Source: Atopobium sp. oral taxon 199 str. F0494 | GTDB lineage: Bacteria; Actinomycetota; Coriobacteriia; Coriobacteriales; Atopobiaceae | Assembly: GCF_000411555.1 (NCBI RefSeq) | Contig: NZ_KE150486.1 | Location: 62,001-126,000 of the forward strand | DNA length: 64,000 nucleotides | Direction of reading: 5' to 3' | In this document: piece after piece, positions 49,995 through 58,171 of the stretch | How positions within the stretch are numbered: the stretch's first letter is position 1 | Layout of the letters: each line of letters starts with the position of its first letter | Notes under the pieces: model-generated | Seen by the model: the letters and a program-made list of their open reading frames with translations, nothing else | Databases searched by the model: none | Told to the model about the DNA's origin: nothing | Translations under genes and position numbers: made by a program

Positions 49995-50954
49995 TCAGTT
50001 TGACGTTTTTGAAGTAGAGCTGTCAGAGTTGGCCGTTGCGCCTCCGCTGTTTGTTGAATCGGAGCCGGCAGTTCCCTGATTGGACGGTGATGTTTTCGAA
50101 GTATCACTTGTCGATTCGCTATCTGACGAAGATCCGGAATCCTTTTTCGAATCGGTTGAATTGCTGTCCGTGGATGATGTATCAGTGTTGTTCGAGTCTT
50201 TGTTAGACGTGCTCTTTGAAGTCTCTGAGTCGCTGGTGTCGGAAAACTCTTTGTCGGCTGTCGTGTCTTGAGTGTCATTTTTGTTTGAGTCGTCTGCCGA
50301 GGTGCCGGATTGCTCGCCTGCGTCGCTGCCGGAAGAAGAAACGATTGACGAAACGTGTATTTGAGGACCGATGCCCGTTCCTTGTGTAAAGACGTTGACG
50401 AGAAGTGCATATAGCAGTACCGCGACAATGGCAAAAAGTGCCGACACAATGGCTGCGCGTCGAGCAATTCTGACCTTATGGTTATGAGCCGCCTGCTGGC
50501 ACAGACTATCCGGTGTCATACGACCATGATTTTCAGAGGCCGCAGCATATACTCTGCGAGCAGGGGAGTTGCTGCCGTCACCGTCATTGCTGCCGTTGCT
50601 ACCATCGTTGTCGCTGTTGGCAAGACCACGCAACGTATATGCGGATTTCTTAAGAATATTCTGATAGATTTGAGACGCGATGCCAGATGCTGCTGCGCCG
50701 ACAGCGACGCCAATGACGGAGCCTGCAATGCCTATGCGTGACGATAGAGCGAAAGCCGTTACGGCAGCCAAGGATGAAGCGATAACTTGGGCTAGGGACA
50801 AATCTTTCAAAAGTGAGGGGGATTCGTCAGAGCTGTCGGTTGCAGGGTTCTTCTCGGCAACGGAGCCTGTAAAATGGCGTGCAGCGCTCGAAGTGTCGCA
50901 TGAGGTGTGATGAGGTTCTTGCACACTGTTGCGCTCACGATTAAAAGAAGTCAT
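49995..50954 (-). CDS. Membrane protein with Ser/Asp/Thr-rich extracytoplasmic tail
   Basis: I do not recognise this 319-residue protein. Residues 1-45 are hydrophilic; 46-100 contain one or two hydrophobic segments (SLAQVIASSLAAVTAFALSSRIGIAGSVIGVAVGAAASGIAS); a second membrane helix lies near 175-195 (IVSALFAIVAVLLYALLV). The last 110 residues are almost only Ser, Asp, Thr, Asn, Gly and Lys, like a surface-exposed stalk. No LPxTG sorting signal is seen. GGAGGAG precedes the ATG. The gene may encode a cell-surface or division-linked protein. Confidence 0.75.
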   Translation of the reverse strand: MTSFNRERNSVQEPHHTSCDTSSAARHFTGSVAEKNPATDSSDESPSLLKDLSLAQVIASSLAAVTAFALSSRIGIAGSVIGVAVGAAASGIASQIYQNILKKSAYTLRGLANSDNDGSNGSNDGDGSNSPARRVYAAASENHGRMTPDSLCQQAAHNHKVRIARRAAIVSALFAIVAVLLYALLVNVFTQGTGIGPQIHVSSIVSSSGSDAGEQSGTSADDSNKNDTQDTTADKEFSDTSDSETSKSTSNKDSNNTDTSSTDSNSTDSKKDSGSSSDSESTSDTSKTSPSNQGTAGSDSTNSGGATANSDSSTSKTSN

Positions 50955-51161
50955 AGTATCTCCTCCCTACGCACTACAAGGAGCCCGGGTAAACGGGGGC
51001 GATGTAATCGTAGAGCACTTGATGTTACGCCGCTTCTCAAAGATGTCAACCGGCGCAGCCAGGATTAAATAATTTTCCAAAGCTTGATTACGGGGAATAA
51101 TTTTCCCAGAATAGCGGTATCATTTAGTTGTATTGGTCGTCCGTCAAACGGAGGTTTTACT

Positions 51162-52034
51162 ATGTTAGTAAGCGCAAAAGCTATGCTCCAAAGTGCTGAA
51201 AAGGGTCATTATGGCATCGGCGCATTCAACACTAACAACCTTGAGTGGGCAGCTGCCATTTTAGATGCGGCGGAGAAGACTCAGTCTCCTGTTATCATCC
51301 AGTGCACCGGCGGCGCGGCAAAGTGGCAAATCAGCTATCGCGTCGTTGCTGACCTTGTTCGTGACCTCGTAGAGGATATGAACATTACCGTTCCCGTTGC
51401 TATGCACCTTGACCATGGTTCCTATGAGGACGCATTCAAGGCGATTGAGGCAGGATTTACTTCCGTTATGTACGATGGCTCCCATGAGCCCGATTTTGAG
51501 ACCAATCTCAAGCGCACCGAAGAAGTCATCAAGGCCGCGCACGCTAAGGGCATTTCTGTTGAGGCAGAGGTCGGTGGCATCGGTGGCACAGAAGATGGCG
51601 TGACTGCAAGGGGCGAGCTTGCCGATCCTGAAGAATGCGAGAAGATCGCCAATCTCGGCGTTGATTTCCTCGCATGCGGCATTGGCAATATTCACGGCAT
51701 TTATCCTGCAAACTGGGAGGGCCTCTCCTTTGAGCAGCTCCAGAAGATTAAGGATAAGGTCGGCGATTTGCCGCTCGTTCTGCACGGAGGCTCGGGTATT
51801 CCTGTTGAGCAGGTGCAAAAGGCTATCACCATGGGTGTCTCCAAGATTAACGTCAATACCGATCTTCAGCTTGTCTTTGCTGATGCAACTAAGAAGTATG
51901 TTGAGGCTGGAAAGATTGAAGAGGGCAAGGGCTACGATCCGCGTAAGCTCCTGAAGCCTGGTCGTGAAGCTATTACTGCCCGCACAGAAGAACTCATCAA
52001 GCAGTTCGGCTCTGACGGCAAGGGTTGGAACTAG
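51162..52034 (+). CDS. fba: Fructose-bisphosphate aldolase class II
   Basis: Fba splits fructose 1,6-bisphosphate in glycolysis and is zinc-dependent. The 290-residue protein has AFNTNNLEWAAAILDAAE, the zinc-binding HLDHGS near residue 84, EAEVGGIGGTEDG, FLACGIGNIHGIYP, LHGGSGIP and KINVNTDLQ, all family signatures. The start at 51162 follows GGAGG; a longer in-frame reading to 51084 is rejected. A large gap upstream (50955-51161) carries AT-rich sequence with GGGGAATAATTTTCCC, a possible operator. Confidence 0.96.
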   Translation: MLVSAKAMLQSAEKGHYGIGAFNTNNLEWAAAILDAAEKTQSPVIIQCTGGAAKWQISYRVVADLVRDLVEDMNITVPVAMHLDHGSYEDAFKAIEAGFTSVMYDGSHEPDFETNLKRTEEVIKAAHAKGISVEAEVGGIGGTEDGVTARGELADPEECEKIANLGVDFLACGIGNIHGIYPANWEGLSFEQLQKIKDKVGDLPLVLHGGSGIPVEQVQKAITMGVSKINVNTDLQLVFADATKKYVEAGKIEEGKGYDPRKLLKPGREAITARTEELIKQFGSDGKGWN

Positions 52035-52112
52035 GCTGTATCGGTCTGGTGGCAACCACATCGTGCGTTGAGCGGGTTCTGATGTATTGAGTTTTAATCT
52101 GCTTCCCGGAAG

Positions 52113-52150
52113 AGACCCCGAACATCTACATGGTGTTCGGGGTCGTTTTA
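52113..52150 (+). terminator. Terminator of fba
   Basis: GACCCCGAACA and TGTTCGGGGTC form an 11-bp perfect stem with a ten-base loop followed by GTTTTA, 78 bases after the fba stop and just before the convergent glmS stop. Confidence 0.9.
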
Positions 52151-52202
52151 TCGTGATTTGTTAGGCTTTTGAAAGAGTTTTTGTCTCGTTTTGCTTCGTG
52201 TG

Positions 52203-54032
52203 TTATTCAACCGTTACTGACTTCGCAAGATTTCTTGGCTTATCGACATCGCAGCCGCGGGCAAGAGCCACAGAGCGCGCAAAAAGCTGAAGAGGTACCG
52301 AGGCAATGATCGGTGAGAATGCGTCTCTGACTTTTGGCACGTAGATGATATAGTCAGCATGCTTCTTGATTTCCTGATCACCCTCGGTTGCAATGGCAAT
52401 AATCATGGCGCCGCGTGCTCGGGATTCCTGGATATTGGAGATCATCTTGTCATAAACCGGAGAATTTGTTGCTACAGCAATGACAGGATAGCCTTCAGAT
52501 AGAAGCGCAATAGGGCCGTGCTTCATTTCTCCGGCAGCGTATGCCTCGGCATGCAGGTAGCTGATCTCTTTGAGCTTGAGAGCTCCCTCATAGCAGATAG
52601 CGGCGCCCATACCGCGTCCAATAAACAGAGCGTCATTGGCGTCTTTGCAGGCCTGCGCCGCGACGTCGATAGCCTTCGTGTCACTGAGGACTTCTTCAAC
52701 TTGCTCGGCGGTGTCTGCGAGCTCCTTAAAGAGCAGACGTATCTGCGCAACTGACAGCTTACCTTTTGCCTGCGCAAGCACCATGGCAAGAAGTGTCAGG
52801 CTGACAATCTGCCCCAAAAATGATTTGGTGGAAGCGACGGCAATTTCCTTGTTGGCCTTGGTGTAGATAACACCGTCAGACTCGCGTGCTACAGGACTGC
52901 CGATGACGTTGGTGATACCAAAGACCTTGGCGCCCTTGATGCGAGCATCGCGGATGGCAGCTAGGGTATCAGCGGTCTCGCCAGACTGAGATACAGCAAC
53001 TACTAGCGTTGACGGAGTGATAATAGGATTGCGATAACGAAACTCGCTTGCGGCTTCAACTTCAACAGGTATGCGCGCCCAACCCTCGATAAGTTGGCGG
53101 GCGATAAGACCGGCGTGGTAGCTGGTGCCGCAAGCAATGATGTAGACGCGGTCGATTAAACGAAGTTGCTCCAGGGTCATGCCCAGCTCGTCAATGGAAA
53201 GCACGCCGTTAGTCAGGCGTCCCGCAAGCGTGTCGCGAATGACGCGCGGCTGCTCATGGATTTCCTTGAGCATAAAGTCGGGGTAGCCGCCCTTCTCGGC
53301 AACATCAACGTCCCAATCAACATGCATAATTTTAGGTTGAACGGGATTGCCTTCAGCGTCGGTATAGCTGATGCCGTCAGGCTCCATAATGGCAAACTCA
53401 TTGTCGCCAAGGACAGCAACGTCTCGGGAGGCTTCAATGACCGCAATGATGTCGGATGCAACATAGCTGCCCTTCTCACCATGAGCAAGGACGATAGGGG
53501 AATCTTTGCGGGTAACCACAATGCGTCCGGGCTCTTGGGAGCATATAACGGCGAGGCCGTAGGTGCCTACAATCTGTGAGCATGCCTTGGCGACGGCGTT
53601 GCGAAGGTTGCCGTTGTAAGCTTCCTCCACAAGATGGGCTACGACTTCGGTATCCGTGTCGCTGCGGAATTTGTGTCCGCGTGATTCAAGTTGCTCGCGG
53701 AGCTCGGCGAAATTTTCGATAATGCCGTTGTGTACGACAGCGATTGTATTGTCGCAGGAGGTGTGAGGATGGGCGTTGCGCTCACTTGGAGCGCCGTGCG
53801 TTGCCCAACGAGTATGTCCGATGCCACAGGGGCTTTCATTATCGAGATACTTGACCGCTTCGGCAAGTCCCGCGACTTTTCCGACACGGTGTACTACGGT
53901 GAGTTCTTTGTCGGAAGCGTTTTGAAGTGCGATGCCGGCGGAATCATAGCCGCGATATTCCAGGCGCTCAAGACCCTGGATGAGAATGTTCTTTGCGCGC
54001 TGGTGACCAGTAAAGCCAACGATACCGCACAT
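52203..54032 (-). CDS. glmS: Glucosamine-6-phosphate synthase
   Basis: GlmS converts fructose-6-phosphate and glutamine to glucosamine-6-phosphate, the first step of peptidoglycan amino-sugar synthesis. The 609-residue protein begins MCGIVGFTG, so Cys2 becomes the N-terminal nucleophile of the glutaminase domain (with GHTRWATHG and AVVHNGIIENF). The isomerase half has two SIS domains (CGTSYHAGL, VSQSGETADTLAA, SYLHAEAYAAGEMKHGPIAL) and ends KSVTVE. The start is fixed by the family and a GGAG site; upstream in-frame ATGs are rejected. No glmS-ribozyme-like structure was noticed in its leader. Confidence 0.97.
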   Translation of the reverse strand: MCGIVGFTGHQRAKNILIQGLERLEYRGYDSAGIALQNASDKELTVVHRVGKVAGLAEAVKYLDNESPCGIGHTRWATHGAPSERNAHPHTSCDNTIAVVHNGIIENFAELREQLESRGHKFRSDTDTEVVAHLVEEAYNGNLRNAVAKACSQIVGTYGLAVICSQEPGRIVVTRKDSPIVLAHGEKGSYVASDIIAVIEASRDVAVLGDNEFAIMEPDGISYTDAEGNPVQPKIMHVDWDVDVAEKGGYPDFMLKEIHEQPRVIRDTLAGRLTNGVLSIDELGMTLEQLRLIDRVYIIACGTSYHAGLIARQLIEGWARIPVEVEAASEFRYRNPIITPSTLVVAVSQSGETADTLAAIRDARIKGAKVFGITNVIGSPVARESDGVIYTKANKEIAVASTKSFLGQIVSLTLLAMVLAQAKGKLSVAQIRLLFKELADTAEQVEEVLSDTKAIDVAAQACKDANDALFIGRGMGAAICYEGALKLKEISYLHAEAYAAGEMKHGPIALLSEGYPVIAVATNSPVYDKMISNIQESRARGAMIIAIATEGDQEIKKHADYIIYVPKVRDAFSPIIASVPLQLFARSVALARGCDVDKPRNLAKSVTVE

Positions 54033-54197
54033 GTAAACTCCAATCATAAGCTCCTGAGCGTGAATATAGCTAAAGGAGCAATCTTTCATGCCAATGTTGT
54101 CTATTGTAGCGGTTTGGACAGCGATAGGTTTATGTGGTACTGAAAAACAGAGACCGGATGTGCATGGGATATGCATAGACATAAAGTAAGATACCGC

Positions 54198-54237
54198 TTA
54201 CAAGTACTAGACCTACCGTTTACCGTAGTGCTTGTAA
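54198..54237. promoter_or_regulatory. Interrupted palindrome between glmS and the ROK-like regulator
   Basis: TTACAAGTACT (54198-54208) and AGTGCTTGTAA (54227-54237) match over 10 of 11 positions with an 18-base spacer, in which CTAC and GTAG are also complementary. No T-run follows on the plus strand. It lies between the divergent glmS and regulator genes and could be an operator for either. Confidence 0.45.
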
Positions 54238-54358
54238 AAAATCATTAAAAATCTTCCTTTTAAATGCTAATTTTCAGAGTGAAATTAAGGGATGCGCTCT
54301 AATGAGCAAGGAGCTCAGTATATCTATAGGTTTTTGAGTGTACGCAGGAGATATGAGG

Positions 54359-55408
54359 GTGAAGCAACAAAGTACAAAAGATGTTGCCATCAACAATCGG
54401 CGTATTGTTGTTCAAACCATTCTGGATAATGGCTCTCTGTCCCGCGTTGAGCTTGCTGAGAAAACAGGACTTTCGCCGAGTACCGTGACGCGGGTTATAG
54501 CTGCACTTATGACACGCGGTGTTATTGCAGAGGATACTAACCACATACGGACGGTCGGAAGAAGCCGCATACCACTTGTTATCAATGCAAGTTTTGGGAG
54601 TCTAGGAGTTCTTTCAATCAACTCAGACAAGGCAACGCTTTTTGAGTTTGATATGGGGCTCAATCAGCTTTCTAAAACAACCTTTGAGCTTGAAGTTTTC
54701 GATGCAATGTCAGTTTCCACTGCAACCCTGAAGCAGCTGAGGGTTTCAAGTGCAGGGCGTTCTTTAGCCCCACTTCGTGCTTTCGGTATCCTTTTTGGAG
54801 ATACGTTCGATAACTCTTCAGAAAACAGTTGTGATAAATCTTTTGGCGAACCTTCTGCAATATCTTTTGATAAAGCTCAGCTTGTCAAACTCATTTCATC
54901 CCACTTGGACGTGCCCGTTATTGAGGAAGAAGGCAATGCAGGAATTGAGCAAATGATACGTACCAATGCGACGGCTGCAACTCAAGATGACCAGGCTCCT
55001 CTTAATCATGCTGTGGTCAGCTTTGGATCAAGAATTTTACTAACCATTACGCAAGACGGTGAACCTGTTACTTTTAAAGATGGGATTCAGACTGATATAA
55101 CCAGCCAGGTATTCGGGACTGGAGAGACTCAGGCAAAGGTAATCGAGCATCTTTCGCAGTCTCTAGCTCTTCTCGCTACGCTTTTTAATATCTGCGCAGT
55201 ATATCTTCTGTATAGGGATGAGCGGCAGGAAACCTTTAAAGTGATTAAGAATTTTATTTCTTCGATACAGGGTTCGACAGGAAAGAAGACATATCCCAGT
55301 CTTGTGCCAATGGCGGTTTCCGATATTGATAACGTTTTTTTAATGGTGAGTCAGCTGCGTCAAAGCGCGTTGTATTACGACATTCTGTCAACTCAGGATG
55401 TGTATTAG
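54359..55408 (+). CDS. ROK-like transcriptional regulator
   Basis: The 349-residue protein has an N-terminal winged helix (INNRRIVVQTILDNGSLSRVELAEKTGLSPSTVTRVIAALMTRGVI) and a C-terminal part with ROK-like blocks (VPVIEEEGNAGIEQMI, HAVVSFGSRILLTITQDGEPV). The ATP-binding and zinc (CxCGxxGC) motifs of sugar kinases are missing or degraded, as in NagC/XylR-type regulators. GTG at 54359, eight bases after AGGAG, is preferred over the ATG at 54353, which is only two bases away. It is encoded 32 bases upstream of the mannose-type PTS and probably controls it. Confidence 0.8.
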   Translation: MKQQSTKDVAINNRRIVVQTILDNGSLSRVELAEKTGLSPSTVTRVIAALMTRGVIAEDTNHIRTVGRSRIPLVINASFGSLGVLSINSDKATLFEFDMGLNQLSKTTFELEVFDAMSVSTATLKQLRVSSAGRSLAPLRAFGILFGDTFDNSSENSCDKSFGEPSAISFDKAQLVKLISSHLDVPVIEEEGNAGIEQMIRTNATAATQDDQAPLNHAVVSFGSRILLTITQDGEPVTFKDGIQTDITSQVFGTGETQAKVIEHLSQSLALLATLFNICAVYLLYRDERQETFKVIKNFISSIQGSTGKKTYPSLVPMAVSDIDNVFLMVSQLRQSALYYDILSTQDVY

Positions 55409-55440
55409 GAAAAGGCTGACGCCTAAGAGAAGGAGTTTGC

Positions 55441-55923
55441 ATGATTACGCTTGTTCGTTGCGATGACCGACTGATTCATGGGCAGACTATGACGGTGGTT
55501 GTTAAGATCAATCACATTCAAGACATTATTGTGGTTGATAATCTTACTGCCAGCAATTCGATATTGAAGGCGGTTTTCAAAACAGCGGTCCCCGCCAACA
55601 TGAAGGCGGGCGTGTATACCGTCGACGAAGCTGTACCAAAGATCGAGGCAGCTCTTGCTAATGATGTTCCGACGCTCGTGCTTATGAAGACCCCCGTTAC
55701 CTATCGCGACTTATTGGAGAAAGTTCCCGAGCTTCCGCTTGAACTTAATGTGGGACCTGTCTCCAAGCGGAAGGGTACAACTGAGGTGCATCCGGCTGCG
55801 CACCTGCTTCCTGATGAAGCACAGGCCATCAAGGATGTGGTTGCAAAGGGCGCGCACGTTTATTTCCAGCAGATTCCTTCTCAGCCAGTGGTTGAGTGGA
55901 ACGATGTTAAAGACCGCTTTTAG
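55441..55923 (+). CDS. PTS EIIB, mannose/sorbose family
   Basis: The 160-residue cytoplasmic phosphocarrier transfers phosphate to the sugar bound by EIIC/EIID. The conserved phospho-histidine lies in RCDDRLIHGQ (H14), and the later block VYFQQIPSQPVVEW fits the family. A clear GAAGGAG site precedes the ATG. First structural gene of the PTS set; the sugar cannot be told, but a ROK-like regulator and glmS nearby suggest an amino sugar or mannose. Confidence 0.93.
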   Translation: MITLVRCDDRLIHGQTMTVVVKINHIQDIIVVDNLTASNSILKAVFKTAVPANMKAGVYTVDEAVPKIEAALANDVPTLVLMKTPVTYRDLLEKVPELPLELNVGPVSKRKGTTEVHPAAHLLPDEAQAIKDVVAKGAHVYFQQIPSQPVVEWNDVKDRF

Positions 55924-55946
55924 CGGATGTAGGAGAAAGGATCGTT

Positions 55947-56717
55947 ATGAGTATCATTCAGGCGCTACTCCTTGCTCTTTTTGGATGGATGGGCTCCATC
56001 TATTCGCCGGTGCTTATCGGTGGGCTAGGAGGCTGGTACACCATTGGTCGCCCGTTGGTATCAGGCTTCATTATCGGTGCAATTTTGGGCGATATCCCCA
56101 CAGGTATTATCATGGGTGCAGCTATTCAGATGCTCTATATTGGCCTTGTTACTCCCGGTGGTACGATGCCGGCTGATGTCAACTTTGCCGCATGGATTGG
56201 CATTCCGCTTGCAATGGTTGCAGGCGCCGGAAAGGAATATGCTCTTGCCCTAGCGGTGCCTCTGAGCTCTCTTGGTGTTCTTGCAGTATATGGTCTTTGT
56301 GCTATTAACCTTTTCTTTGTTCATCGGCAAGACGCTCTCATCGAGGCAGGAGATCTCAAGGGAGCTGCGATGATTCCTGTTGTTGGACAGGTTACCAACT
56401 TTGTTCTGCGTTTCTTCCCAATTTTCCTCATTAACTATTTTGGTGCCGATCTTATTGCTCAGCTTGTAGGTATGATGCCTGAGCAAGTCACTGCTATCCT
56501 CCAGATCTTTGCCAACATGTTACCACTCGTGGGCTTCATGCTGTTGATGCGTATGATTTGCAAAAAAGATCTCGATCTTATCTTCTTTGCAATCGGTTTT
56601 GTACTTGTGTCAGTGTTACAGCTTGGCATGGTGCCGATTGTTATTCTCGCTCTTGGCGTTGCTTATCTTGAATACAAGGGAAACGCAGCGGCGCAGGCTG
56701 TTAAGGATGGTGAATAA
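55947..56717 (+). CDS. PTS EIIC, mannose/sorbose family
   Basis: The 256-residue membrane protein is an EIIC subunit with about seven to eight hydrophobic segments and family blocks near its start (GWMGSIYSPVLIGGLGGWYTIGRPLVSGFIIGAILGD) and middle (QMLYIGLVTPGGTMPADVNFAAWIGIPLAMVAGAG). With EIID it forms the sugar channel. It starts 23 bases after EIIB, behind AGGAGAAAGGA. Confidence 0.93.
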   Translation: MSIIQALLLALFGWMGSIYSPVLIGGLGGWYTIGRPLVSGFIIGAILGDIPTGIIMGAAIQMLYIGLVTPGGTMPADVNFAAWIGIPLAMVAGAGKEYALALAVPLSSLGVLAVYGLCAINLFFVHRQDALIEAGDLKGAAMIPVVGQVTNFVLRFFPIFLINYFGADLIAQLVGMMPEQVTAILQIFANMLPLVGFMLLMRMICKKDLDLIFFAIGFVLVSVLQLGMVPIVILALGVAYLEYKGNAAAQAVKDGE

Positions 56718-56719
56718 AC

Positions 56720-57577
56720 ATGGCTGATAACATGATTGACGAGAAAATCACTGAAACTCAGGGTAAATTGAGTAAAGCTGCTATCAGGCGCGCATATATG
56801 GACTGGATGTTTTTCAATCTTTCAGTTCAGAACTTTGAAAGGATGGAAGGACCAGCCATCATCAAGATGCTTGCCGATGTAGGAGATGACCTGTACCCCG
56901 GGGACAAAGAAGCGCAAAAGGAGATGTTGGAGCGCCACGAAGTCTTCTTTAATACCGAACCGTTTTTAGGTGCTATCGTTCCGGGTATTGTGCTTGGCAT
57001 GGAAAAGTCCAAGGCTGAAGGTAATGATGAAGTTTCTGCTGAGTTTATAAATGCTATCAAAACGGCGCTTATGGGACCGTTTGCCGGAATCGGCGATTCG
57101 CTGCTTCCCGGTACGCTCATTCCGATTCTGCTGAGCATTGCGCTTGGCATGTGTCAGCATGGCGAGGTTATCGGTCCTCTCTTCTATATCGTGACCTTTT
57201 TAGCCATAATGATTCCTTTGACCTGGTTCCTCTTTTCCTACGGCGTTAAGGCTGGCGCAAATGCGGCTGAGTTGGTGCTTTCGGGCGGAGTCAAGGATAT
57301 CGTGACACGTGCCGCAGAAACAGTGGGACTCATTGTGGTTGGCGCCATTACGGCGCTCTATGCTAAGTTCAACATTGGTCTTGTGTATACCAGTGGCGAT
57401 TTGCAAGTAAATCTTGCCGCTATCTTCAATTCCATTTTGCCGGGCTTGCCAGTACTTCTCTTTGCGTTCTTTACCTATTGGCTTATGGTGAAAAAGAGTT
57501 GGTCAGCAGGCAAGACGATGCTCCTGTTTCTTGCCATAGCTATCGTCGGTTACTTTACTACCATTCTTGCTGTATAA
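56720..57577 (+). CDS. PTS EIID, mannose/sorbose family
   Basis: The 285-residue membrane protein is an EIID subunit. It has the N-terminal cytoplasmic part with FFNLSVQNFERMEGPA, the RHEVFFNTEPFLGAIVPGIVLGMEK block, GPFAGIGDSLLPGTLIPILLSIA, and C-terminal helices. It starts two bases after the EIIC stop. No EIIA gene follows, so an EIIA from elsewhere in the genome must supply phosphate. Confidence 0.94.
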   Translation: MADNMIDEKITETQGKLSKAAIRRAYMDWMFFNLSVQNFERMEGPAIIKMLADVGDDLYPGDKEAQKEMLERHEVFFNTEPFLGAIVPGIVLGMEKSKAEGNDEVSAEFINAIKTALMGPFAGIGDSLLPGTLIPILLSIALGMCQHGEVIGPLFYIVTFLAIMIPLTWFLFSYGVKAGANAAELVLSGGVKDIVTRAAETVGLIVVGAITALYAKFNIGLVYTSGDLQVNLAAIFNSILPGLPVLLFAFFTYWLMVKKSWSAGKTMLLFLAIAIVGYFTTILAV

Positions 57578-57604
57578 GTTGTTGGAAGTTGGAAAAGAGT
57601 TTCT

Positions 57605-58168
57605 GTGACAGTATTTGCTCCAAAAAGCAGCACCTCGGTTGAGGTGCTGCTTACATCTGATGAATATCTTCACTTTCTGGCTCATAGAGCTGAAAGTGAG
57701 AAGAGTGTACGTGGCATACGGCTTTTCTTTTACATTGCCCCGCCGTGTCTGTTGGTAAGCCTTCTCTTTTTCTTCAATGCATCTAAAAATACCTGGATTG
57801 TCCTATCGGTATTACTGATTTGCGTCATGTGGATCATGGTGGTCGCAAAGTCTTTATGGTCTTACATCATGTACCAAACAATTTGTAAAGCGCAAAAGGA
57901 TACGCCGGTTGTTCAAGCGGTGTATCCGGTCATATATACCATTCAGGACAATGGACTTCTCGTTACAGAGAAAACAGCAGAAAGGAAGAAACGACACCTA
58001 GTTCCCTATGGTGAATTCACTTGTTTCAGTTCATATCCTGACATGTTCATATTCCAACGAGGCGATGAGGCGCTTATTGTTCCGCTTCATGCGTTTTCTA
58101 ACAAAGATGCTGCAAGGGCTTTTCATAAGGAGTTATATGATAAAGTCACACACGCGCGTCTGTCTTGA
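57605..58168 (+). CDS. YcxB-like membrane protein
   Basis: The 187-residue protein has an N-terminal soluble stretch, two adjacent membrane helices (about residues 38-77: IRLFFYIAPPCLLVSLLFFFNASK and IVLSVLLICVMWIMVVAK) and a C-terminal beta-rich domain ending in RGDEALIVPLHAFSNKDAARAFHKEL, which matches the YcxB-like C-terminal pattern. Function is unknown. The start codon is GTG. It lies 27 bases after EIID, so it is probably the last gene of the PTS operon, and converges on the M18 peptidase with a three-base gap. Confidence 0.72.
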   Translation: MTVFAPKSSTSVEVLLTSDEYLHFLAHRAESEKSVRGIRLFFYIAPPCLLVSLLFFFNASKNTWIVLSVLLICVMWIMVVAKSLWSYIMYQTICKAQKDTPVVQAVYPVIYTIQDNGLLVTEKTAERKKRHLVPYGEFTCFSSYPDMFIFQRGDEALIVPLHAFSNKDAARAFHKELYDKVTHARLS

Positions 58169-58171
58169 AGC

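Noticed and set aside
52033..54240. glmS ribozyme or riboswitch upstream of glmS
   Set aside because: The leader between 54033 and 54240 shows no ribozyme core; only an interrupted palindrome was found.
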